A stretch of 64,000 nt of DNA from Aureococcus anophagefferens (GCF_000186865.1 NW_008705567.1:1927452-1991451), one strand, 5' to 3'. Shown: positions 46,262-56,857, counted from the stretch's first letter. Translations and numbers: made by a program. Notes: generated by a model not told the origin, from the letters alone.

Positions 46262-47173
46262 ATGCAGGCCGACGACCGGAGCCTCTGGGAGCGGTCGACG
46301 GCGCGGTCGTACCTGCGGGCCTACTTCCGCCTCGAGCTGCGCATGCTCTGGTGGTTCCGGTCGAGCGCCACCGGCCGGAGCCTGGCGCTGCCCCTGCGGC
46401 ACGTCATCTCCCAGAACCCGACGCGGGACGTGACGGCGCTGACCTGGGTGGCCTTCGTCGCCGGCATCTTCTACAGCGGCTACCACTTCACGGTGAACTG
46501 CGCCATGAATCTGGGCTTCGTGCTCCTGACGCGCGCGGTGATCGCGGCGAGGAGGCCCGTCGAGTACGACGTGCACCTCAAGCAGCTCGCGGACCGCACG
46601 CGGGGCGCCTACGGGTCGCCGGACCTCGCGACGCACATGGCCGTCGTCGTCTTCCTCCAGCTGTCGGAGAAGGGCGTCGACGACGCGCGCGGGACCGACT
46701 ACGAGATCTTCGAGGGCTTGATCTGGGGCGGGGCCCTGGCGCTCGTCGCGCTCGTCGCGCTGTCGCGCCTCGTCGCCGGGTCGCGCTTCGTCTACCAGGT
46801 CGCGCTGTCGCTGGCGACGGGCGCGCTCGGCATCACCGCCGCGCGGACGCACGTGACGTCCAAAATCGACCCGTGGCGCGACGAGTGGCACAACCTCGCG
46901 AATAACGCGGGCCACGTCGTCTGGCTCACGATCATCTGGTCCTGCGTCGCGGCCTACGTCGCCCACTACGCCGAGGACAACTCGTCCCACTTCTTCTCCA
47001 TCCCCAACGACGAGTTCACGCGCGTCATGAAGGGCATCTACAACCAGCCGGGCAGCCGCGGCTACGCGCCGAAGCGGCGCAACAAGCGCGGCCAGCAGTA
47101 CGCGCCCCCCGACGCCCTGTCGAACCTGTCCGCGCGCCTCTCGCAGCGGCCGCGCGCCGCGCCGGAGATCTAA
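46262..47173 (+). CDS. PAP2-like multi-span membrane protein
   Basis: About 303 residues from 46262; upstream in-frame ATGs at 46148, 46154 and 46193 are possible. Several helices are evident (DVTALTWVAFVAGIFYSGYH; WGGALALVALVALSRLVAGS; VVWLTIIWSCVAAYVAHYA). AARRPVEYDVHL, GSPDLATHMAVVVF and SRLVAGSRFVYQVALSLATG line up with motifs 1-3 of type 2 phosphatidic-acid phosphatases. The motif-3 histidine appears replaced, so it may be inactive. The tail (KRRNKRGQQYAPP) is basic. The family assignment is tentative; the membrane-protein call is firm. Confidence 0.5.
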   Translation: MQADDRSLWERSTARSYLRAYFRLELRMLWWFRSSATGRSLALPLRHVISQNPTRDVTALTWVAFVAGIFYSGYHFTVNCAMNLGFVLLTRAVIAARRPVEYDVHLKQLADRTRGAYGSPDLATHMAVVVFLQLSEKGVDDARGTDYEIFEGLIWGGALALVALVALSRLVAGSRFVYQVALSLATGALGITAARTHVTSKIDPWRDEWHNLANNAGHVVWLTIIWSCVAAYVAHYAEDNSSHFFSIPNDEFTRVMKGIYNQPGSRGYAPKRRNKRGQQYAPPDALSNLSARLSQRPRAAPEI

Positions 47174-48132
47174 TCGACGGCCGGGAAGGTGTATGATGAA
47201 GTGGGTTGCAGCCAAGTTGCAGCTGAGGCCCTGGCAAACCAAGGGGATATAAATCTAGATGGGGTGGCAGGCGAAACGCGAGGTCCTCGTACTACTCGGG
47301 GCCGCCGCTAGCGTTTTCTTTCTTCTTCCACGCCGCAGCGCGCGGGCTGAGTGCAACGATGGCGGGTCGCGCGGCGCGGCGCGGCTGCGGAACCCTTCGA
47401 CGGGGCGGGGCAGCGAATTTGGGCTGCTGAGATCATTGCGTTGGCTCGCGAGCGCGACGGTTGTTCGGCGGCGGGACGAGAGGGCGGCGGTGTGAGTCGA
47501 GTGTGCGATATTTTCTTGTCCTTAGAGGTTGGAGGCGCCCTATGGGTACCCGCGGGGGGCTCGAAACCTTCAGGACACACTTTTCCCACGATCTCAGAGC
47601 CTGCGCAGCCCCGGCGCCGACGGTGTCGCAACACAGTTTCTCGGGCAGCGTGCGGGCATTCGAGGTCGAGAACTTTTCGTGTCCTGAGATGCTCGAGCCC
47701 ATCCATAGGTACCAACGAAGGGCTCTGCAGCGCCAGCAGACGGTCCACGACCATCATCATCGCGAACACGTCCAAGAGCTGCCCCAAAACCCCCTTCCTC
47801 GCGTGGCGCCAAACCGGACACGGTGCCCTCCAGCGCGCCTCGGTTTCCTTCCACCGGACCCGAACCGCCCGGACGCGTAAGTCTTGTCGCGGGCGCCTTC
47901 GCGGGGGAGCGAATACCGCTGCGGTCCGTCTGGGGCCGCGTCGACGACGGCGGCGTCGAAAAGTCCCCGGCCAAAAGTCGTCAACATTGCCCCAAAACGA
48001 TGGGTTGCAGTACGAGGAGCTCGCGCAACATAATCTCGTTGAGCTGCCACCCCATACTATTTATTACCCCTTGGGCAAACCCGTCTCGCCCCGAGCGTCG
48101 GTGGTGTCCGCGCGCACCTTCGCGGCGCCGAC
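47174..48132. other. Long intergenic region with possible small secreted ORF
   Basis: About 960 bp of lower GC. GATATAAATC at ~47245 looks like a TATA box. A 78-codon plus-strand frame at 47259-47495 begins MGWQAKREVLVLLGAAASVF, which resembles a signal peptide, but the remainder is arginine-rich and unconvincing. A larger plus frame (47351-48175) has no gene-like features. No tRNA passed inspection. Confidence 0.4.
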
Positions 48133-50926
48133 ATGGCCTGGCTCTTCAAGGGTTCGTCGGGCGGCGCGGGCCTGAGCCTCCACGACGTCAAGGAGCCCGT
48201 CTTCAAGAAGGAGCCCGTGGACTCGGGCCTCGCGTCGGCGTCCTTCTCCCTCTTCGCCGGGGCGCGGCGCGCCGACGGCGAGGGCGTGTCCGTCTTCCGC
48301 CTCGAGCGGTCCAAGGGCGACGAGGGCTCGACCAAGGTCCAGAGCGCGCTCAAGTGCGTCAAGCTCGCGAAGACGCTGCGCCACCCGCACGTGCTCCCGT
48401 TCCACGAGGGCGAGGCGGCCGAGGCCGGCGGCGGCGAGGTCTCCGTCGTCACCGACGAGGTCCTGCCGCTCGAGGAGTGGCTCAAGGTGAACGGCGGCGG
48501 CGACCCGCGGACCCTGGCCTGGGGCGCCTACTGCGCGCTCCAGGCGCTGGGCTTCCTCCACCAGAGCGGCCGCGCGCACGGCGGCGTGTCGCCGGACGCG
48601 TTCTTCGTGACGAACGGCGGCGACTGGAAGCTCTGGGGCTTCGAGCTGAGCTGCAAGGTCGTGCCCGGGTCCGGCGACGACGACGCCCTGGGCTTCTTCC
48701 GGGCCCACGAGCACCTCGTCGACGCGCGGTACCGGTCGCCCGAGCGCCGATCGCGCGACTGGGAGCTCGTCGCCGGCGGCAAGACGGGCGCCGTCGATGT
48801 CTACGGCTTGGCGCGGGTGCTCGAGGACGCCTACGGGGACCGCGTGCCGCGGGAGCTCGCCGTGTGGATCCGGCGCATGGTCAACGACGACCCGGTGAGG
48901 CGGCCGTCGGCGGACTCGGTGCTCCGGGGCTGCCCGCTCTTCCGCCAGCCGCTCATGAAGGAGATGCAGGCGCTGCAGGACCTGCAGGCGTCGTCGCTGG
49001 AGGACCAGGTCGGCTTCTACCGGCGCCTCGACGCGGCGACGAGCCGCCTGACGCCCGACGGGCTGCCGTGCAAGGGCGCGCTCGACGAGACGCTGTGGCG
49101 CGGCGCGTGCGTCCACAAGCTGCTCCCGCGGCTCCTGGCGACGCTGGACATCGCCCTGGCGGGGTCGTCGGAGCCCGACGCCGCCGCGAAGCGCCGCGCC
49201 GTCGTGTCCTGCGCGCTGCCGCTCCTCGTGCAGATCGTCGACATGCTGAAGGTCGGGGGCGAGGCGCCGCCGCCCGCCGACGGCGCGGCCAAGTACGCCG
49301 CGGCGGCGGAGCAGCGCGTCGTCGCGAAGATCGTCACGGCGCTCGAGACCGTGCTCGTCATCCGCGACCCGGCCGTGCGCCTCGAGGCTTTGAAGCGCGC
49401 GGACGCGCTCGCGCCGCTCCTGTCCGCGGACTACATCAACCGCAAGCTCTTCGACGCGCTGCTGCTGGGCTTCGGCGACGCCAACGACGACGCGCGGCTG
49501 CTGACGCTCATGGCCATGCTCGCCATCGCGCCGCGGCTCAACGAGAAGAACCGCACGGACCGCCTGCTCCGCGTCGTCAAGCGCCTCGAGAACGACAAGG
49601 CCGCGAAGATCCGGACGAACGTCATCATCTTCTACGGCCGCCTCGCGCCGGAGCTCTCGGAGCAGCTCCGGCACAAGGTCGTGCTCCCCGCCTTCGTCAA
49701 GGCCCTCGACGACAAGATCCCCTTCATCCGCCTCGCGGCGGTCCGCGCGCTCGGCGCGACGCGCGACGTCTTCAACGCGCAGATCGGCGCGCGCTTGATC
49801 GCGCCGAAGCTCGTGCCGCTGGCCGTGGACGTCAACGGCCACGTCCGCGACGCGGCGATCCCCTGCCTCGAGGCCTACCTGTCGGAGGTGCGCAAGGAGG
49901 CGGAGCGCATGACGAAGGAGGACGCGGCGCGGGAACAGCAGGCCGCGGAGAAGCGCGTCGCCGAGGTCGAGGCGGCGAAGCACGCGCCGCCGCCGCCGGC
50001 CGCGGCCGCCGCGCCCGCGGCGGCCGAGGCGGCCGCGCCCGCGGCGCCGGCCGACGACGGCGGCGGCTGGGCGTCGTGGGCCGTCGGCAAGGTCGGCGCG
50101 GGCCTCGGGGCCGGCGCCGCCGCCGTCGGCAAGGGCGTCGCGACGGCCGCGACGGCCGCCGTCGCCGCGGCCGCGCCGGCGCCCGCGCCCGCGGCGCCCG
50201 CGCGGCCGCCGGCGCCGCCGGCGCCCGAGCCCGCGGCGCCCGCGGCCGACGGCCGGGGCGACGGCTGGGGCGACGACGACGACGCCGCCGGGTCGCCCAA
50301 GGCCGCGGGCGACGGCTGGGGCGGCGACGGCCGGGGCGACGAGCCCGCCGCGCCGCCGCCGCCGAAGCGCGCGTCGCCGCGCGCGGCGCCGAAGCCCGCG
50401 TCCGACGGCTGGGGCGACGGCGGGGGACGNNNNNNNNNNNNNNNNNNNNNNNNNNNNNNNNNNNNNNNNNNNNNNNNNNNNNNNNNNNNNNNNNNNNNNN
50501 NNNNNNNNNNNNNNNNNNNNNNNNNNNNNNNNNNNNNNNNNNNNNNNNNNNNNNNNNNNNNNNNNNNNNNNNNNNNNNNNNNNNNNNNNNNNNNNNNNNN
50601 NNNNNNNNNNNNNNNNNNNNNNNNNNNNNNNNNNNNNNNNNNNNNNNNNNNNNNNNNNNNNNNNNNNNNNNNNNNNNNNNNNNNNNNNNNNNNNNNNNNN
50701 NNNNNNNNNNNNNNNNNNNNNNNNNNNNNNNNNNNNNNNNNNNNNNNNNNNNNNNNNNNNNNNNNNNNNNNNNNNNNNNNNNNNNNNNNNNNNNNNNAAG
50801 AAGGCCGCGCTCGAGCGGAAGCAGAAGATGGCCGCGGAGAAGGAGGCGAAGAAGGCGAACATGTTCGGGCCGAAGCCCGTCGCCTCGAAGCTCCCGAACG
50901 ACGACTCCATGTGGGACGACTTTTGA
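48133..50926 (+). CDS. SCYL1-type pseudokinase with HEAT repeats (contains assembly gap)
   Basis: The start MAWLFKGSSGGAGL and the layout match N-terminal kinase-like (SCYL1) proteins. A degenerate kinase domain is at ~20-270: GRAHGGVSPDAFF replaces HRD…N, KLWGFELS replaces DFG, and YRSPERRS is kept. HEAT-like helices follow at ~290-590 (NVIIFYGRLAPELSEQLRHK; FIRLAAVRALGATRDVF). Next come a coiled segment, an Ala/Pro/Gly-rich part with DGWGDD repeats, then N bases 50430-50797. After the gap the frame ends KKANMFGPKPVASKL … SMWDDF. SCYL1 works in Golgi-ER retrograde traffic; no catalytic activity is expected. The gap length may not be exact, so the linker size is unknown. Confidence 0.88.
50430..50797. 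other. Assembly gap (N run)
   Basis: 368 undetermined bases inside the SCYL1-like coding region, next to a GGCGACGGCTGGGGCGAC-type repeat that probably caused the assembly break. Confidence 1.
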
Positions 50927-50995
50927 TTTCCCCCTCCTCTCTAACCTTGAACTACATTTTGCAGTTTCATCCGAGAGCATGGGCAGCCCTTGAGC

Positions 50996-51989
50996 ATGCG
51001 CACTCTCCTCCGCTGCTGCCTCGCCGTCGCAGTGGCGCGGAAGCGTTTGCGCTACGCCTGCGACCACGACGCGCGCGCCGGCGACGACATCTCCGGCGAC
51101 ATCTGTCGCGCGCCGTCGAGTAAACCGCGGCTCATGGTCTCGCTGGGCCCTGGGTACGAGCTGCGCTGGCTCCACATTCCGAAGTGCGGCACGTCCTTCG
51201 CGACGGCCGTGTACCGCGCGGCCTGCCCGCGGCTGCCGCCCCACGCGGCGATCCCCGAGCCGACGACGCCGTTCCCGGGCCACGTCCAGGATTACTTCGC
51301 GAGTTGCTTCCCGAAGGACGCGAGCCGCGGCGCCTGCCACCTGGCGCCGGAGGACACGTTCGCGCCGAGCCCGACGCACGTGCCCTTGCGCGGCTTCGAC
51401 CCGACGCGCTACGCCTACGCGACGATGCTCCGCGACCCGTGGCAGCGGCTCGCGTCCGCGCATCGCTGGAAGGCCCAGTTCTTCGACGCGGGCTGCGTCG
51501 AGCTGACGGCCGCCTGCGCCCACCGGAATTTGGGCATCTACGTGAACATGATCAACGGGAACTGGAGCGACGGCCGGACGCCGCGGACGCGGCGCGCCGT
51601 CGCGTACCCGGACGACGCGGCCGTCGCGGCCGCCGTCGCGCGCCTCGCGGACTTCGCCTTCGTGGGCATCGTCGAGCGCTGGGACGAGTCCCTCTGTTTG
51701 TTCCACGCGACCTTTGGGGGCTTCCTCACGTCCGGCGAGCTCGTCGAGCGTCGGCGTCCCGCGGCGACGTTTCGCGAGATCGGGGAGACGTGCGCGGTAG
51801 GTCAACGTGCGCCCCGGCGAACGAGCGCGCGCGGCGGCGACGTCCGCGGCGACGTCCGGGGCCTGGGCGCCGCCGCCGGCCTACGACCACGACCACGCGG
51901 ATGCACTCGAAGACCACGCGGACCACCGGCTCTACGCGGCGGCGCAGGCCCTCTTCCAGCGCCGCCTCGCGGCCGCGTTCGTCACGTAA
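50996..51989 (+). CDS. Sulfotransferase family protein (two exons)
   Basis: Exon 1 is 50996-51742, the intron is 51743-51800 (58 nt, GT-AG, phase 0), and exon 2 is 51801-51989; 311 residues. ELRWLHIPKCGTSFATAVYR is the 5'-phosphosulfate loop of the sulfotransferase-2/3 type. YATMLRDPWQRLASAHRWK is the 3'-phosphate-binding segment (R…S). LADFAFVGIVERWDESLCLF is also typical. Exon 2 ends HRLYAAAQALFQRRLAAAF, as in carbohydrate sulfotransferases. A short hydrophobic N-terminus (LLRCCLAVAVA) could be a signal anchor; Golgi location is inferred. Without splicing the frame runs on as an arginine-rich artefact. Its stop lies 2 bp from the stop of the convergent K+ channel gene. Confidence 0.82.
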
Positions 51990-51991
51990 GG

Positions 51992-53365
51992 TTATCGCCG
52001 GGGGGTCCTCGTCGGGGGCGACGACGTGCTCTGCTTCCTGACGAGCTTGTGTTTTCCGAGCGAGCGCCGGAGCTCGCCGGGCGACGCCGCGCCGTCGCCG
52101 TCGTCGCCGTCGCCGTCGTCGCCGTCGCCGAAGGAGAATTTTCCTGAGTTGAGGAGGACGTGCTCGACGCCGCCATCTTCGCTGAAGAACTCGAGGTTGA
52201 TCGACGAGATGAGCGCCGAGAGGAGCGTGAGCCCGATCAAGGCGACGACGGACCCGTAGACGTACTGCCGCATGACCTGGTCGCGCGTCGCCTCGCCGCG
52301 GATCAGCGGCGGCGCGAAGTCGCCGAGGCCCACGGTCGTGAACGTCACCACGCCCATGTACGCCGCGTTGCCGAAGGTCATGACGCCCGCCTGCTGCGCG
52401 CCGAGCGCGACGACGACGATGTAGAGCACCGCCCACACGAAGCAGGCCCGCGCGAGGCCGTGGTGCTTGCGCTTGTGCTTGGGCCGCCGCAACACCTTCC
52501 GGAAGAAGCGCTGGGACTGCTTGACGGCCTCGTGGACCGCGGCGCCCGTCAGGTTGAGGATGTAGCCGAAGTAGGCGACGCCGAAGACGCAGATGACGGA
52601 CGACGCGACCTTGCCCCAGGGCGTCTGCGGCGCGAACGTGCCGTAGCCGATGGTCGTCACGAGGGTCGTGACGAAGAAGACGGCGCCGGGCCAGGTCCAG
52701 TAGACGTAGCCGGGCCGGAGGTCGCACGACGTCGTGATGGCGCGCCGGAGGTCGTCGACGACCGCGAGCACGGTCGCGTTGGTCGCCGCGAAGTCGTAGA
52801 GCTGCCCGAAGTCGCGCTGGATGGCGATTATCTTTTTCTTCAGGGCCTTGCGGTCCTCCTTCTCCTTGTCCTTCTCGCAGAAGTAGAGGACCGCGCCGAA
52901 GAGCATGATGGCCCCGAGGAAGAGCGTGAGGTGCTTCGCGATGTAGTAGGGCGAGAACGCGGCCTGATCCTGGCCGAACTTGCCCAAGCTCTGCGATTTC
53001 CGCCTCGTGAGCGTCCTCGAGTCTTGGAGCAGCAGCTCGCGCTTCGACGAAGCGGAGCCGGCGGCGGCGAGCCCGACGACGTCGCGCGTGCCGCGCGTGG
53101 ACTGCGCCTCGAGCATGTGGCCTTCGCGCATCACGTCCGGCGGTTCGATCGTGGACGCATCCCCGAAACCCGGGATGCCGAGCCGCGTGGGCGACGGCGA
53201 CTGGGCCTTTTTCTCCGCCGACTTTCCTCGCCGCCGTTTCGATCCTTTCTTCTTCTTCGCGGCGCGGCCCCGCGCGGAAGCGGGATTCGAAACGGGTCGC
53301 GCGCGCGCGGCGACGGGGTCGGATTTATTCTCCTCCTCGCCCCAGACGCACAGCGAGTCGAGCAT
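51992..53365 (-). CDS. Two-pore-domain K+ channel (TPK/KCNK type)
   Basis: About 457 residues from the ATG at 53365; the frame is open to an ATG at 53497, but codons there are A/T-rich. The N-terminus is basic and disordered (KKKKGSKRRRGKSAEKK). The channel part has helix 1 (LTLFLGAIMLFGAVLYF), pore 1 VTTLVTTIGYGTFAP, helix 2, helix 3 (FVWAVLYIVVVALGAQQ), pore 2 VTFTTVGLGDFAP and helix 4 (VYGSVVALIGLTLLSALISS). GYG and GLG are K+ filter signatures; the GLGD second filter is like plant TPK and animal KCNK channels. The C-terminus has a GDGDDGDGDDGDG run from a GTCGCC repeat (52090-52130). Confidence 0.92.
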   Translation of the reverse strand: MLDSLCVWGEEENKSDPVAARARPVSNPASARGRAAKKKKGSKRRRGKSAEKKAQSPSPTRLGIPGFGDASTIEPPDVMREGHMLEAQSTRGTRDVVGLAAAGSASSKRELLLQDSRTLTRRKSQSLGKFGQDQAAFSPYYIAKHLTLFLGAIMLFGAVLYFCEKDKEKEDRKALKKKIIAIQRDFGQLYDFAATNATVLAVVDDLRRAITTSCDLRPGYVYWTWPGAVFFVTTLVTTIGYGTFAPQTPWGKVASSVICVFGVAYFGYILNLTGAAVHEAVKQSQRFFRKVLRRPKHKRKHHGLARACFVWAVLYIVVVALGAQQAGVMTFGNAAYMGVVTFTTVGLGDFAPPLIRGEATRDQVMRQYVYGSVVALIGLTLLSALISSINLEFFSEDGGVEHVLLNSGKFSFGDGDDGDGDDGDGAASPGELRRSLGKHKLVRKQSTSSPPTRTPRR

Positions 53366-53641
53366 GGTTGAAAGTCGCGCCTCGTCGGATTCCGTGATGC
53401 GTCCCGGTTTTCGACGTTGTTCCAAACAACTTGTGAGCGCCCGGCGGCGGCGGCTGCCCACGGACCCGCACGCGAAAGCGAATGCGCCTTGCAACACGAG
53501 TCATCACACTCATCGCAAGCACAAACGAGTCGTCGCCATCGCGAAGGCGAGCGGCTCGCCAACCTCACGACGTCGACGCTCTCCATCCATGTGAGAGAGG
53601 ATGGCTATGTGGCAACGCGCCGGGGCAGCCATGGGGCCGCC

Positions 53642-54826
53642 ATGAACGTGCCCGGCTACGTGCCGGCCGGCTTCGTCCGCAAGCCGCGGAGCCCGCAGGA
53701 CGATGAGCTCCTGCTCCGGACGCCGCCGCCGGCGGCGCCGCGGGCGACGACGAGCCGCGGCGTCATGACCGACGGGAGCGAGGACGCGGCGCCGCGGGCC
53801 GTCGCCGACGGCCGGCGCTCGGCGCCGCGGTCCGACGCCTTCGGGTCGCCGCCGCCGCTCCTGTCGCTGCCGCCGCCGCCGCCGACGCCGCCGCCGCCGA
53901 GCCCGCCGCTGACGTCGCCGCCGAGCCCGTGGCCGAGCGCGGCGCCGCGGCCCGACGCGGCGCCGCGGACCGTCGCCGACGACCGCTGCGAGGCGCTGCT
54001 CCTGGGTCCGCTGCCGACGGCGCGCGCCATCGACGTCGGCCGCAACGGCGCCGCGTCGCCCTGTCTGTCCGGCTGCTCGTCGCACCGCTGCGGCGCCGAC
54101 GGAAGCGGCTCGCCGCTGAGCCACCGCGTCGCGTTGACCTTCAACGAGCTCAAGGCCCGCGCGCACCAGCAGGCCGTGCTCGTCGACGCCATGCGCCGGG
54201 AGCGCCAGGTCGCGCGGTCGCAGCTGGCGATCCTGGAGCGCGAGCGCGACTACTACAAGTCCGCGCTCCGGTCGTCGCTGGCCTGGGCCAAGGGCATGCA
54301 GAGGCAGGCCGACCAGCGGGCCGACGAGCGGCGACGGCCGCGGCCGCGCATCACGCTCGACGCGCCGCCCGGCGTCGCGCGCGGGCTCGGCGCGCGGCGC
54401 GCCGCCGCGGACGGCGGCGCCGCGGCGGCCGCGGCGGCGACGCCGAGGAAGCGCGCGCCGCGCGCCGCGCGGGCGGTCACGCCGGGCGGGCGCGCCTGGA
54501 CGCCCCTCGTCACCATCGCCCGGGACTCGTCGCCGCCGCGGCCCGCGCCCGCCGCGCCGCCGGCCGCCGCGCCGCCGGACGTCGCCGCGCGGCTCGCGGC
54601 GCGCCGCAAGGTCCACCGGTCCGCCATGCTCGCCCAGCTCCGGCGGGCCGCGCGCCTCGACGCCGCCGCGGAGCACGACGCGGAGGCCGCCGACCCGCTC
54701 CGCCGCGAGGCCGCGTACCACGCGGGCCAGGGCCGGCGCGCGCGGAAGCCCAAGGCCTACCTCATCGAGTCCATGGCCAACTTCACGTCGCTCGCCAAGC
54801 ATCTGGAGATCCACGACCACTCCTAA
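53642..54826 (+). CDS. Pro-rich coiled-coil protein, unknown
   Basis: 394 residues from the ATG at 53642 (MNVPGYVPAGFVRKPRSPQD). The first ~150 residues are Pro/Ala/Ser-rich (PPPPPTPPPPSPP). A coiled coil spans ~165-215 (LTFNELKARAHQQAVLVDAM … LERERDYYKSALRS). Then a basic Ala-rich segment and a helical C-terminus ending NFTSLAKHLEIHDHS. No family recognised; a cytoskeletal or scaffold role is only a guess. It is divergent from the K+ channel gene. Confidence 0.55.
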   Translation: MNVPGYVPAGFVRKPRSPQDDELLLRTPPPAAPRATTSRGVMTDGSEDAAPRAVADGRRSAPRSDAFGSPPPLLSLPPPPPTPPPPSPPLTSPPSPWPSAAPRPDAAPRTVADDRCEALLLGPLPTARAIDVGRNGAASPCLSGCSSHRCGADGSGSPLSHRVALTFNELKARAHQQAVLVDAMRRERQVARSQLAILERERDYYKSALRSSLAWAKGMQRQADQRADERRRPRPRITLDAPPGVARGLGARRAAADGGAAAAAAATPRKRAPRAARAVTPGGRAWTPLVTIARDSSPPRPAPAAPPAAAPPDVAARLAARRKVHRSAMLAQLRRAARLDAAAEHDAEAADPLRREAAYHAGQGRRARKPKAYLIESMANFTSLAKHLEIHDHS

Positions 54827-55019
54827 GACGACCCCCGGGTGTCGCGGCGTCGAGTCTCGGGCGCGCGGAGGAGGCTCGGAGGTGCGCGGCGGAGGCGGCG
54901 CTCGAAGGCGTGTGTCGCGCGACTTGTCCGCGCGGAGGACTTTGGCGGCCTCCAGTCGACTGCTGTGGCAACGAGCTGGACATCTGAATCTCGCGCGCGC
55001 CGCAGCCGTCGCGAGCAGG

Positions 55020-55865
55020 ATGTGGTGGCCGTCGAGCATGGGCGGCGTGCAGATCCAGGCGGACCACCTCGGCGGCGGCCTCGTGCGGCGCGACACGAAC
55101 GAGGAGCGCGCGCGCTTCTTCACGGACGCCGCGTCGCGCGGCGTCGGGCGCGCGCTCCTCGAGGACCGGCGCGCGCCCTTCGAGCACTTCTTCCCGCGGA
55201 ATCTCTTCCTCAGCGCCGTGCACGCCGTCGCGTTCACGGCCGCGCCGGCGCTCGCGGCCGCGACGCCCGGGCCCGACGCGCCCGACGACGAGGAGCTGCT
55301 GGACTGGGAGAAGCTGGCCGAGGAGCTCAAGGACTTCAAGCAGCGCGCGGCGGCCATGCTCGTGCGCGTCCTCGGCTGCACGTCCCTCAAGCGCGCGCTC
55401 GAGGCCGCGTGCGTCAAGTACTGCGCGCTGCCGACGGCCGACAAGCTCGTCAAGGACGCGTCCAAGTCCGCGCTGCGCAAGGCGGCGCGCCACGGGCGGC
55501 TCGGCGCGTCCTACCGCATGCTCGCGACGGCGGCCTACGCCAACGCCCTCTCCTACGTGTCGAACCTCGCCGTCGAGGAGGCGTGCTTCCTCGCGCAGTA
55601 CGCGCGAGAAACGAAGGCGGACCCGCGCGCGGAGCTCGCGCACCGGCGCAAGCTCAAGAAGCAGAGCGCCGCGGCCCTCGTCGGCTACGGCGCGGCCTAC
55701 ACCTTCGCGACGCGCGTTTGTCCGGCGCCTTCTTTTCTTTTTTTGGTATTTTTTCGACGCGGCGCGCGCAGGCTCGGCATGGCGCTCGGCACGGTCGTCA
55801 AGCCCGGCTGGGGCACGGTCATCGGCGGCGCCTTCGGGGACCTCCTCGGCATCCTCCTCCTGTAG
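55020..55865 (+). CDS. Membrane-associated protein, unknown family, probable short intron
   Basis: The frame from 55020 gives 281 residues (MWWPSSMGGVQIQADHLGGG). It is helical, with LFLSAVHAVAFTAAPALAAA, FKQRAAAMLVRVLGCTSLKR, and a hydrophobic C-terminus (LGMALGTVVKPGWGTVIGGA … LLGILLL). Near the end the frame contains VCPAPSFLFLVFF from a pyrimidine-rich stretch that looks like an intron. Removing 55712-55771 (60 nt, GC…AG) keeps phase and joins TFAT to LGMALGT; no GT donor restores phase. No known domain. Confidence 0.5.
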   Translation: MWWPSSMGGVQIQADHLGGGLVRRDTNEERARFFTDAASRGVGRALLEDRRAPFEHFFPRNLFLSAVHAVAFTAAPALAAATPGPDAPDDEELLDWEKLAEELKDFKQRAAAMLVRVLGCTSLKRALEAACVKYCALPTADKLVKDASKSALRKAARHGRLGASYRMLATAAYANALSYVSNLAVEEACFLAQYARETKADPRAELAHRRKLKKQSAAALVGYGAAYTFATRVCPAPSFLFLVFFRRGARRLGMALGTVVKPGWGTVIGGAFGDLLGILLL

Positions 55866-55954
55866 GACGCGCATTTTAATTCGAGTGGACCATACCCGAG
55901 TACCTTGAAGGTGTACGTTGAAGCGGGCTGCCCACGACGACGACGATGGTCTGA

Positions 55955-56857
55955 ATGCCTTCCTTGTTGGGTCTCCTCGCGGCCTTGCTCGCCGCGCCGG
56001 CGGCGCGAGGCGAGTGCGAGCGCTTCATCGTCATCGCCATGCAGCGGTCCGGGTCGCGCTACTTCGTGCACCAGCTGTCGACGCACCCGGAGATCGTCAG
56101 CGACGGCGAGCTGTTCGTGGGCTGGGGCGGCGAGGGCGGCCGAGGCTACGCCGACTTTGGCCCCATGAAAAAAGAAATCGAACAATCCTTCGACCGCCAC
56201 TGCGCCATCGCCGGCACGAAGTTCGCGGGCTTCAAGTGGATGACGAACCAGGGCCACGACGAGCGGCGCCACGCGATCAAAAAGTACATGCTGAACCGCG
56301 GCGTGAAGCTCGTCTACCTCTGGCGGCGCAACGTCCTGCGCCAGTTGATCAGCAACCTCGCGAACCGGCGCACGGTCGGCCTCGCGCACCCGGAGTCGCG
56401 CGAGGACGCCGCCAAGGCCGACGTCGATCTGGAGTTGCCCGCGGGCGGCGACCTCATCCACGCGCTGAAGAAGATCGAGCGCCAGCGCCGGCGCGTCCGG
56501 TCCTACTACCACCCGGAAGTCAAGGAGACGGCCGTCTTCTACGAGGACCTCATCGCGGGCAGCCCGCGGTACAACGACTCGTGGGCGCGCGTCGTCAAGT
56601 TCCTCGGCGCGGCGCCCCACGCGTTCGAGCCGAGCGCCGCGGACACGGTCATCATCCACCAGAGCCGGCCGACGCTCGCGTCCGTGCGCAACGCCGACGA
56701 GGTCCGGGCGACGCTCGAGGCCGCGTGCCGCAACCAGCGCGACCGCGAGGCGCACGCGCACGTGGCCGCGGACATCCTCGTCGTCTGCGACGAGCTCCAG
56801 CGCGAGTACGGCGCGTTCCCGGAGGCGCCGCCGGCCGCGGGCTACGTGGCGACCTAA
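55955..56857 (+). CDS. Secretory sulfotransferase (sulfotransferase-family/LPS-type)
   Basis: 300 residues. A signal peptide (MPSLLGLLAALLAAPAARG) leads directly into CERFIVIAMQRSGSRYFVHQ, the 5'-phosphosulfate loop. KLVYLWRRNVLRQLISNLAN is the 3'-phosphate segment with R and S. KETAVFYEDLIAG resembles the later acceptor-side motif of Stf0/heparan-type enzymes. A lumenal sulfotransferase acting on glycans is the best guess; the acceptor cannot be told. The frame is intact. Confidence 0.82.
   Translation: MPSLLGLLAALLAAPAARGECERFIVIAMQRSGSRYFVHQLSTHPEIVSDGELFVGWGGEGGRGYADFGPMKKEIEQSFDRHCAIAGTKFAGFKWMTNQGHDERRHAIKKYMLNRGVKLVYLWRRNVLRQLISNLANRRTVGLAHPESREDAAKADVDLELPAGGDLIHALKKIERQRRRVRSYYHPEVKETAVFYEDLIAGSPRYNDSWARVVKFLGAAPHAFEPSAADTVIIHQSRPTLASVRNADEVRATLEAACRNQRDREAHAHVAADILVVCDELQREYGAFPEAPPAAGYVAT

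Noticed and set aside
47520..47580. tRNA-like B-box GGCTCGAAACC in the 47.2-48.1 kb spacer
   Set aside because: No matching A box, acceptor stem or anticodon arm at the right spacing.
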